Assembly (NCBI RefSeq): GCF_037975245.1 | Contig: NC_092569.1 | Location: forward strand, 20,765,001-20,805,000 | Source of the DNA: Apostichopus japonicus | Lineage: Eukaryota; Echinodermata; Holothuroidea; Aspidochirotida; Stichopodidae | Reading direction: 5' to 3' | DNA: 40,000 nucleotides | Shown here: positions 31,975 through 40,000 of the stretch, in pieces | Layout: each line of letters opens with the position of its first letter | Position numbering within the stretch: position 1 is the first letter of the stretch | Notes under the pieces: generated by a model | Databases searched by the model: none | Told to the model about the DNA's origin: nothing | The model's input: only the letters and a program-made list of their open reading frames with translations | Made by a program: the position numbers and the translations under genes

Positions 31975-33613
31975 ACTCTTCTGTATAACTTCTTTGTTAC
32001 AATAAAAATTACCTGGCCTCTTTTACTTTCGCTTAAAACGCAATAGATCAACGAACGCGAAAATTGTCTCACTGAATGAGAAAAACCAATAACTTGTATT
32101 TCAACATTTAACAATTACCGACGCAAAATCGTCATCTATTGTTGATTCCCCTACAACAAAAACAAAACAAAGTTTAGACTCCCTGTTGCCAATATACTGA
32201 TGATACATTTGATTCAGTGAACGATCTCTTCTTTGTGGTATGCAAGAGACGGAATAAACGTAAATATATCAACAGAACACGGAAGTTGTATTATTTGACA
32301 ACTTACAACACAACGTAGTATCCCTATTCTTGTTCATCAGATGAAAAACTGTATCTGTGATGAATTCACCGTTAGAAACTGTTTGTTCTTGTCTTCTGAA
32401 TGATATTGATTTGCTGATAAATATTCATGTCTCTTTACTATTTTGCTTAAAGTTTCTCCATTTTGGGATAATGATTATCTTGAAATGCACATTTAAAATC
32501 GTTAGCAATTAGTTGCTCACAACGTTGCTGGGTTGGGAAGATATGGATGTACTGATGACTTTTTTGTGCGAAATACTATTGCAAAAATAAAGCCAAAGAA
32601 CAGAAAGTAACGAAGCAAAAGCAAAATGTTGTGTTCCGGTAAGAAATGGAGGTCGATTATTCGTTATGGATTTTAATAGTGATGAACTCTAAATGAAATT
32701 GGAATAGAAAATAGTGTCAATGAGAAACAAGGACATATTGACTTCGACAAAATTAAAACACTGCTATTGTTAACAATGAAAGCAAATTCCTGAACGAAGA
32801 AACAGGAGTAAAAGCAAAGATCACTCTATTCACAGAGATAATCAAGTACAGAGTGGGAAATTATGTCTAGTTTACCAACCGTAAAAGGAAAGCTAACAAA
32901 GACTTTTATGTTTTGGGGAAAAAAAGAAGAAAATAGGTACAGAGCCAAACAAACAATACGTTTAACGGTAACCTTCGCTTGTTTATTGATGTGTAAAAGT
33001 AAGTTGGCCTGACGTTTCGATCCTAGCAGGATCTTCTTCAGAGGCTTAATGACAAGTAACAGTAACAGGAGGGACAAAAACACGCACAGAATACAGACAG
33101 GTTAATGAGCACGATGAACACAATGAGATGATGATAGGTGAATTTTATTTTGTTTATTGACGTGTGACAACTTCATGGCCACACAAACATTAATTAAACC
33201 ACACGATAACTATTTAAACGTTTATATTCAACACAGGTCTTTGACAATTTGAGCTATACAAACAATATGTTCACTGTTATAGCAGCCTTTTATTGCAAGG
33301 CGAGAGCAACTCGATCACTTCCTTTTAAACTAATATTCCCACCGCCAAGTTTTAAATTGATTGTTATGACAATTTAAGAAATTGTATGTATGCCTATCTC
33401 AGATTGGGAATTTCTTGAACAGAGTGAAGTCCGAAAGCAGCAACTCTGAAGTCTTATCATTTATATCATCTTCAAAGAGATTAACTACAAAATGCAGGTA
33501 ATGGAAGAAATTCGAAATACTTGTGTCTCGTTAGGACCACTGTTTGCATAGTTTTTTCTTCAGTAACAACAGTGCATAGGGATTACGCATTTGAACTTGT
33601 ACTAATATTAATC
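31975..33613. other. Head-to-head region between gene C and locus D
   Basis: About 1.6 kb separating the divergent starts of C and D; it would hold both promoters if D was once active. It contains a Penelope-like 3' fragment at 32988-33125. No gene recognised; open frames here look like chance. Confidence 0.4.
32988..33125 (-). mobile_element. Penelope-like 3'-end fragment, inverted relative of the 30.5-kb copy
   Basis: Read on the minus strand it has TGTTCATCGTGCTCATTAAC, then CTGAAGA, the GATCCTGCTAGGATC stem, GAAACGTCAGGCC and ACTTACTTTTA. These match 30511-30600 in order. It retains only the non-coding end. Confidence 0.6.
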
Positions 33614-33680
33614 ATGATGTTTTCATTTTCAAATTGTGTTGCATTACGATTATTATGCTGCATTCTTCTTTTCCGACTTT
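33614..33680 (+). pseudogene. Possible signal-peptide exon of locus D
   Basis: ATG opens MMFSFSNCVALRLLCCILL, a hydrophobic leader, with a weak GTTTGT donor that would give phase 1. It is the only leader-like frame at the right place upstream of the D linkers. Weakly supported. Confidence 0.25.
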
Positions 33681-33835
33681 GTTTGTATCAATGCAGGCAT
33701 ATCTAGATCTAGATCTTTCTAGTCTTGATCATCAAACTGCGAATCGATAAAAAATAAACAAGTACCGTTCAGGGTTAGGAATTACTATCATTCTCTGTTA
33801 TAACACTACACGTCTTTGTTTATTTTCTTCAACAG

Positions 33836-33892
33836 ATGCAACGTCTGGTACACCTACTGTTAAAACTCATGAGACAACTGATCGTCCTACAG
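33836..33892 (+). pseudogene. Locus D linker exon 1
   Basis: 57 nt, phase 1-1, AACAG acceptor and GTAAAT donor; encodes DATSGTPTVKTHETTDRPT. Intact in itself. Confidence 0.6.
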
Positions 33893-34449
33893 GTAAATAT
33901 TGTACAGATATATTATTAATTGATGTTTAAGTAATGTTACCTGAGTTAACGGGAGGTGTATAGGTATTTGCAGAGCAAGATTAAACGCGAGTGAATCTTA
34001 CTTTAGAAACATAACGAAAAAAAAATTATACCATTATCGTGAGATTTAGTATCTCATTTCACAAACTCCATTCTGTGCTAAAACATTCAAGAACGATCGA
34101 AATATGTTTATTTACTGAACATTTTTATACTTCTAAAGTCATGAATTGAATATTTCTCTAACATATCAGAGGCAAACATAACCACAGTGGGCAATTACAA
34201 GACAACAGACTGATCACTGAAATTAGCACACACAAACATTATTTGCAAATCTTCTCAAATTGATACGTACAAATAGTATATTACAATACTGAGTGACTTC
34301 TGAACTCATTTTCTCAACTTGACTGTACGTAAGTGAGATTCTTAGGCCAAACGACCGGTGCACATTCGTTTATACGATTTAAAGAGAATGTACAATTCTT
34401 AATGTTGTTTTAACATTTAAGATTCATGCATTTTTACTTCACCTGTCAG

Positions 34450-34509
34450 ACATATCGTCAAATCCAACCACAGTGCAGGACAATTGCCAAACATGTGGTC
34501 ATGAAACAG
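34450..34509 (+). pseudogene. Locus D linker exon 2
   Basis: 60 nt, phase 1-1, GTCAG acceptor and GTAAAT donor; DISSNPTTVQDNCQTCGHET with two cysteines. Tandem relative of 35123-35182. Confidence 0.6.
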
Positions 34510-35122
34510 GTAAATATACGCCATTATTTATAACTTGCATTCCTCTTTTCAGTTCCACCCAACGTTTACGCAATCCGACTAACATGTTAGATAGGTGACT
34601 TTAATAAGGAACATTACTCAATTCAACGTATATAAATATAAGGAAGCATATGACGGATAAATATCCCTTGATACAAATAAATTAAATTTTTCGTTCTTCA
34701 TGTTGATTTATTCTTCAAAATTCATGTATTGTTCATTGTGTTTTCTTTGAAAATGATCAGACGTCAAATCCAACCATTCTTGACAATAATTCATAACGTC
34801 AACTGTAATTAGTAGGAGAAATGATGGTGATTATCCATCCATACAATTCCTTGAAATTTTCAAGCTATTCACATTTCATGTGGTTTATTATTGTCTTTTA
34901 TATACATATAAGAAGTCAAATCCAACCACAGAGAACATTAACGATATAAGCGATCATACTATTGGTTAATATCAGAACAATAACTAGTATACCTTCGTTT
35001 TCAGTTTCTCAACTCGACTCAACTTTCTTGGGTCAAACGACTGATGCGCCATAGTTTATACGATTCAAAGAGATTGATATTCAAGTTTGATGTATTTGTA
35101 AGCATTTTTCTTCACCTTTCAG

Positions 35123-35182
35123 ACAAACCGTCAAATTCAACCACAGTGCAGGACAATTACCAAACAGGTGATCATACAACAT
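35123..35182 (+). pseudogene. Locus D linker exon 3
   Basis: 60 nt, phase 1-1, TTTCAG acceptor and GTAAAT donor; DKPSNSTTVQDNYQTGDHTT. The two Cys of its tandem partner are Tyr and lost here. An alternative earlier donor (GTGATC) exists. Confidence 0.55.
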
Positions 35183-35861
35183 GTAAATATACGCCAGTAT
35201 TTATTACTTGCAATCCTCTTTTCAGTTCTGACCAAAGTTTACGCAATCCGACTAACATGTCAGATAGGTGACTTTTATAAGGAGCATTACTCAATTCGAC
35301 GTATATACGTGTAAGGAAGCAAATGATGGGTGAATATCACTTCATACAAACAACGAACAATAACTAATATTCCTTTATTTCATTTCTAACAATGATTCGT
35401 ACAGTCCAAATAGGTTTATTACCATATTGAATGACCGGCTCAGCTCGAATTAAAATAAGTCAATGTAAAGGAGAATCACAAATGAAAATTAAAATGAATC
35501 AGCGTTTACAAAAAAATAAGTTCTGGTAAGCATTTTGAATAGATTTCACTGTATTGCGTCCGCAGAAAGAATGACAGTTATTAGAAAATCTGATAGAATA
35601 CACATCATGTAAATGAGATACATATGTAAAGCGATAGAGAGATGAATCTGATCCAAACTAACATTGTAATATATCTTAACGCGGAATCAAAGATTCTTTA
35701 AAATGTAGTTCTCTGTTAAGTACTGACAAGTTAGAACTATAAGTCTGAGGATAGCATCGAAACTTATAATGCAATCACGGACTTATTGTTGGTTTATTCT
35801 ATCACAAATTAAAAATAAATGGAGTTTTAATGCTTTTATCTTATTTTATATATTGTTACAG

Positions 35862-35923
35862 ATGTCAATCCAAGTACAGTAAAAACTACTTACAAATCAA
35901 CCGACCATTCAACAGTTAAACAA
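35862..35923 (+). pseudogene. Locus D linker exon 4, phase damaged
   Basis: GTTACAG acceptor, then DVNPSTVKTTYKSTDHST and a GTAAGA donor that exits in phase 0 rather than phase 1. A following exon-like piece at 36065 (VTKLRPSTADIFKTTDR) meets a TAA soon after. Confidence 0.4.
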
Positions 35924-36744
35924 GTAAGAATAACGTTACTAACGAACGGAATGTTTAGTTTAAATTTTAGTTGTGATAAGAATATTTTCTGCATTTCATT
36001 TCACTTCATTTTATGATATTATTTTTATTCTATTGTAAATATTTGTCTTCTTTTTATCTTACAGTTACAAAATTACGTCCAAGCACTGCTGACATTTTTA
36101 AAACAACTGATAGAATTATTGATTAATAATTACCGTCAAGCGGTAATATATGCACAAACTAAATTGTCTAATAAAAGATTAACGACATTAAAATTAGCCA
36201 ATATAACGGAAGTTAGACAAGCCATGTTATTTTGCTATAGATGACTTCTTTCCATTTTGACAATCAGAGGAAAATGGACTTACCACCTTTATTTCATAGA
36301 CTTTATCTTGCAACAGAGACAATTCTCATCAAATAATAAGAAGATTGAGATATTATTGAGAACATCTAATCTAAAACTATAATTTCGATTGCTACAAAGC
36401 AGTTATAAGGATGTGTCATGTGACAATGAAACTCCACCATCATATGAACACGATAAAGTTTTTTTTTAATTGTTAGTACCAACAGTCGAGAGAACTTCGT
36501 GTAAGGAACTGGAACAATTATAGATCCATTTAAGATTTTGCAACCAGCCTCTTTCAAAGCATGTATTTTGTTTTGATTATTTGAAAAAAAGATCGCATAT
36601 GAACAGCTTTCTCTTAATACCTTCTATTTGTGTTCTTTATACTTATATCAAGTATTTATCACAGTTCATAGACTTTGACAGCAGTAGGTTTTGCACCTTT
36701 CTGGCGTCTTACGTACTTTATGATTATGTTAAAATTTCTAACAG

Positions 36745-36801
36745 ATTCAACGTCAAATCCAACAACTATAGAAACTGATAGAACAACTGAACAGACTACA
36801 G
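36745..36801 (+). pseudogene. Locus D linker exon 5
   Basis: 57 nt, phase 1-1, AACAG acceptor and GTAAAG donor; DSTSNPTTIETDRTTEQTT. Related in sequence to the DSTS linkers of A and B. Confidence 0.6.
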
Positions 36802-37056
36802 GTAAAGGTTATTTAGTGTATAAGCTTACCCTTTTCAATACAATATCAAAATCGCAAATCATGTATACTACCCTACCCCACCTTACTCACCCCTTCCTTC
36901 CATTTGCTGTTTTAATCATCATAGTTATTATCATCTAATATACTGATGTTTTAGAAAAAGAACAGGATTATTGTCATAACAGCACATAATTGAACATGTT
37001 GCGTGATGCGTATATGTAGATGAAACGCTTTGAACATGAATGCTTCCAGGAAACAC

Positions 37057-37100
37057 AGGCGCGTAGCCAAGGGGGGGGGGGGGGGCGAAGGGTGCGGCCA
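37057..37100. repeat. GGCGCGTAGCC repeat with G run
   Basis: GGCGCGTAGCCAAG followed by 16 or so G and GCGAAGGGTGCGGCC. Similar in type to 14264-14370. Confidence 0.45.
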
Positions 37101-37350
37101 ATTGTATCTTTAAATATGTTGTTTCATGAAAACTGAGGTAAAGCTGAAAAATATTTCCCACATAAAAAGTCTTGCGGACGACGATGTCTACACTAATAAT
37201 GGTTTACTTACGATGCATATTTGACAATCAATACTGCACCAGTCACTGCTGTTACATTAATTCTGCACGCTGTCGATCCCAAGAATCAGGATGAGAAATG
37301 TTTTTTTCTTCCTTTTATTTTTAATCTCTATTTATTTTGTTACTATCCAG

Positions 37351-37565
37351 TTCCGACAACTCCAATTTCGAGTCCATTATATACTGAATGGTCAAACTGC
37401 ACTTGCCAGACAACCTGTGATGATCCTACCGAAGTATACGGTTGCTACAACAGCTGTGGCTCTGGAGAGACACGTCTTTGTCCTGATGGTTTCTTATTAA
37501 GTAGGGAAGAATGTGTAACTGATAACCAATGTGGATGTTATCATGCCATAGCAGGAGTGATTCCT
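37351..37565 (+). pseudogene. Locus D TIL exon, missing the C1-C7 cysteine pair
   Basis: 215 nt, open, with correct splice sites. Compared with A, B and C the first TIL Cys is Ser (AGT, 37371-37373) and the seventh is Arg (CGT, 37473-37475). All other cysteines remain: NCTCQTTCDD, YGCYNSC, LCPDGF, EECVTDNQCGCY. Confidence 0.85.
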
Positions 37566-37959
37566 GTAAGTCTTACATACTCTTTTAGACAATGAAACTT
37601 GATATTTTATTAATTAGGTGCTCTGCTACAATAAACAAATTAATCAATTGAAAGGGCGACAAAGTAATTCGGAAGACGCAAAATAAAACAATCAATGAAA
37701 CGAAACAGTGTATTTTGTTTTTTAGAAGGAATGACGCTGTCCAAATCCATATACAGGAACGTTTTGTCATATGAGGCAGGTACATGCAGGCGATTGGACA
37801 CGCAATTATTGGCAATGCTGATCAGAAATAAATAAATTATCGATTTGTATATAACATTAGTAGGCAATTTTAATTATGATTGTAAAGAAAGGAGACTTTT
37901 CCCATATCGTATTAACATTTTGAAATTAAAATTTAATTTATATGTAATATATTTATTTT

Positions 37960-38188
37960 AGATCCTCCTGCAAGCAAGAACTCGCAAAAAAAAAGTCTCA
38001 TTGGCTTGTCAAAGCCGCAAGCTGACCGAAATCAGTCTCTTTGATTCATATTTAACGTCCATGATTATGAATTGTCAATTGTCAACAACTCTGTAACTGG
38101 ACGGCATAAATTAATCTTGGAGTGACTCGAACTCATGACCTTATGATTGGAAGGCACCGGCGTTAACCACTGAGCTAAACCTTCTAGT
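37960..38188 (-). mobile_element. tRNA-derived SINE in locus D intron
   Basis: On the minus strand the head reads GGTTTAGCTCAGTGGTTAAC (A box), then GGTCATGAGTTCGAGTC (B box), as in tRNA genes. A non-tRNA body and a T-run follow. The tRNA-like part is not a clean cloverleaf, so a functional tRNA is unlikely. The exact ends are approximate. Confidence 0.75.
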
Positions 38189-38236
38189 AGGCTTATTTTA
38201 ACACTATATCAATTCTCTTTTTTTGGTTGTTGATAG

Positions 38237-38531
38237 AATGGAGAGTCGTACCTTGAGAATATTCGAATATTCGAATATTTGTTCAAGTGAAGATAACGTG
38301 TTAAGTTGTAATGGCTACTTTTGTAGTGCTACTGCAACGTGTCGAACTGAAGGCAATGAAAGCAAACGAATGTGTAATGATGGCTTTATGGGAGATGGTG
38401 CAACGTGTGAGCGGGTGAATGATTTTTAGGATGTTTACAACAATGTTTCAACTGACGAGAGCCTTCATCATATCTATCCCTCTGCATGGCCTCTGTCTTC
38501 TTTTGAAGTATATTATAAAAACGGCTGGACG
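38237..38531 (+). pseudogene. Locus D TILa/EGF exon with frameshift and stop
   Basis: Starts NGESYLE in phase 0, shifts frame around 38256-38281, then reads SSEDNVLSCNGYFC, ATCRTEG, GDGATCERVNDF-stop. After the stop the frame still reads DVYNNVSTDES and GWT, showing it was once coding. Confidence 0.85.
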
Positions 38532-39156
38532 GTAAATTTTGTGAAGTATATAACGATGATATACATATTTAACCAAAAGGTGTCTGGAAGGTATCTAGCA
38601 ATATTGAGCACACATTTTTGCTTTAATACAAAATTCATGATTCCATATAAAACTCTCAGACCCAATTATTAAAAAGTTCAATCATGTATAAATCAGTTGC
38701 TCTCCTTACTTTTTGTGCTAAATAAATATTACTAAACACCAATAAATGCCTCATTAACATTCGGAACAGAAAAAAAAAACCATGCTGATTCCGTGGGTTT
38801 TTCCGTTTATATAAAAACCTTTTTAAAAGTTGTAAAATATACAATTTTGCAAGTACCGTTAATCATAGAACATGTTTTGTATAAAGGGTGAGTGGAGTCC
38901 TCCTCACCATTGGACCTCAAGAACAACATCTTCCGGAGGATTGTCAAAATCTTCAAGGTAAAAGCCAAGTAGTTTGAATACCAGGGATTCAAATCAATTA
39001 GGTTGATTTCGAGTGAGAACTCTGAGCAGATACCTGTTTTAATTTTAATTACATCAAATCTACACCGACGTTTCATGAGTGTCTAACACAAACCAGTTGA
39101 ATGACACACATATATATGTCTTGTTATGCTTTTGTTTTCATACTTGTACTTGAAAG

Positions 39157-39424
39157 CTTATACAAAAGCGTATGGACGGCTCCATTGACTTTAATAGTGA
39201 CTAGGATAGCTACAAAAACGGTTTTGGTAATCTGAACGGAGAATTCTGGCTTGGAAACGAAAAGATACACACCATTACTACAAAACAGAATTACAAAATT
39301 AAAATAGATTTTACAATTACTGTTTTGAATGCGGCAGTATTTTTGCAGTGTGATTTATTTCGGATCAGCACAGAGGCTGACAACTATAAACTCATAGACC
39401 TTGGTGACCAAACTGAAAGCTTTG
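39157..39424 (+). pseudogene. Locus D FReD N-terminal exon with stop and dead donor
   Basis: Starts LIQKRMDGSIDFNSD, then TAG in place of Trp, then [18 protein letters not shown] and FRISTEADNY. At 268 nt it keeps three residues that A, B and C lack, so it resembles the usual FReD start more closely. Confidence 0.85.
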
Positions 39425-39625
39425 ATAAGTACCGCTTATTCTCCTTGAAGAATACATGTTTTGTTTTTAAATAACTCGGTTGCAAATTGTTACGTTAAGT
39501 AATACGATGTTTTTATACCTGCCCCCACCACCCATCTCCGTCTACACCAAATAGAATGAATCAATTGTATTAAGTTTCTCAATATTTGAAAGTAAGTTTA
39601 CCTTAATACTTAAATTTTAATTTCC

Positions 39626-39701
39626 CGTACGGTCACTGGTCGCAATTTTAAAGCTGTTTTCTTCGTACGGTCACTGGTCGCAATTTTAAAGCTGTTTTCT
39701 T
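39626..39701. repeat. Perfect 38-bp tandem duplication
   Basis: The unit beginning CGTACGGTCACTGGTCGC occurs twice without a gap (39626-39663 and 39664-39701), identical at all 38 positions. Intronic in locus D. Confidence 0.9.
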
Positions 39702-39918
39702 TACTTTTTAAGTTGAAGAAAAAACCGTTGACCAGTTATTCAATGTTCTGATGTAAACCATAGTGTACAAGCAATTTTTTGACCACTAGTGTTGTCTTTT
39801 AAATATTCATTGTATTTCAAGGCATTTCTTTGTATATACCATTCATTTTTATTTGTTGTGGATACTGTTGACTTCTAAACCCTCGAATGATACTAAAAAC
39901 TATCTCCTTCTTCCATAG

Positions 39919-40000
39919 ATGATTTCAATGTTATGGACTATCATCGTGACAAAAGCCTTACCACCTACGATAGGGACAATAATGCGTCATCTTCTAACTG
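39919..40000 (+). pseudogene. Locus D FReD C-terminal exon, cut by window end
   Basis: After CCATAG it reads DDFNVMDYHRDKSLTTYDRD then NNASSSNC, the calcium-site region. It is open as far as the window goes. Confidence 0.8.

Larger units (their letters stand above)
34330..35310 (+). repeat. Tandem duplication of an intron-exon unit in locus D
   Basis: 34330-34640 and 35000-35310 align through intron, exon and following intron (CCAACATGTTAG/ATAGGTGACTTT-type words). Between them, TCAAATCCAACCA recurs near 34765 and 34915 in decayed exon-like pieces, so at least three rounds of copying are likely. Confidence 0.6.
33836..40000 (+). pseudogene. Locus D: decayed TIL-TILa-EGF-fibrinogen-like paralogue, runs off right edge
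   Basis: Recognisable exons: linkers 33836-33892, 34450-34509, 35123-35182, 35862-35923, 36745-36801; TIL 37351-37565; TILa/EGF 38237-38531; FReD 39157-39424 and 39919 onward. Breaks: the TILa/EGF exon is 295 nt rather than 291, with a frame change near an AATATTCG repeat (38256-38281). A TAG at 38427-38429 stands where DCQD is expected. A TAG at 39202-39204 replaces the conserved Trp of the DW motif. The donor after the first FReD exon reads ATAAGT (39425-39430) instead of GTAAGT. A FReD Cys is also lost (VYYKNGWT). Together these rule out a full-length product of the A/B/C type. A short secreted linker-TIL protein from the 5' exons remains possible but unproven. Confidence 0.82.

Noticed and set aside
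32826-33083. 85-codon minus-strand frame with a hydrophobic N-terminus as the missing start of another gene
   Set aside because: Its beginning lies within the Penelope-like 3' fragment, and no phase 1 donor or downstream domain exon fits it.
38085-38188. Functional tRNA gene on the minus strand
   Set aside because: A and B boxes are present but the acceptor and anticodon stems do not pair cleanly, and a SINE-like body follows.

Overview
This window is animal genomic DNA: AT-rich, with long introns, GT-AG exons joined mostly in phase 1, microsatellites, a tRNA-derived SINE and Penelope-like retroelement debris. The coding content is a cluster of secreted fibrinogen-related proteins. Each copy has a signal peptide, often a Ser/Thr-rich linker, a Cys-rich TIL domain, a short TILa/VWC-like Cys segment, one EGF-like domain and a C-terminal fibrinogen-like domain (FReD). 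The FReDs recall those of echinoderms, where sea cucumber fibrinogen-like proteins are the classic example. A holothurian or other echinoderm is my best guess, but it is an inference and not proven from the sequence.

Layout. At the left edge (453-704, minus strand) lies a probable Ser/Thr linker exon of a further paralogue that runs off the window. Gene A (+, 2088-10403, 10 exons, 491 aa) and gene B (+, 15155-22817, 9 exons, 455 aa) are tandem duplicates. They match closely from the linker exons through about 2 kb of 3' flank, but their first two exons are unrelated. Gene C (minus, 27965-31974, 5 exons, 368 aa) is a compact, more diverged paralogue with no linker exons and the most canonical FReD. 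Locus D (+, about 33.6 kb to beyond 40000) is a fourth copy with many linker exons. It is a pseudogene: the TILa/EGF exon has a frameshift and a stop, and the first FReD exon has a stop and a lost splice donor. Genes C and D are head to head.

The exon skeleton is strikingly rigid. The TIL exon is 215 nt in A, B, C and D. The TILa/EGF exon is 291 nt in A, B and C (295 in broken D). The first FReD exon is 259 nt in A, B and C (268 in D). Linker exons are small, symmetric phase 1-1 units (57, 60 or 69 nt), which can be duplicated or lost without shifting the frame, and the paralogues differ in just this way.

The products are probably secreted lectin-like or matrix proteins: the FReD would bind ligand and the TIL/TILa part could act as a Cys-rich assembly or spacer module. 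Intergenic DNA holds repeats: a Penelope-like 3' fragment inside an intron of C plus an inverted relative between C and D, a SINE inside D, a possible solo LTR at 25.6-26.6 kb, a foldback repeat near 14.1 kb and several microsatellites. I saw no rRNA, functional tRNA or CRISPR. The domain exons are well supported; first exons, small linker exons and transposon boundaries are less certain.
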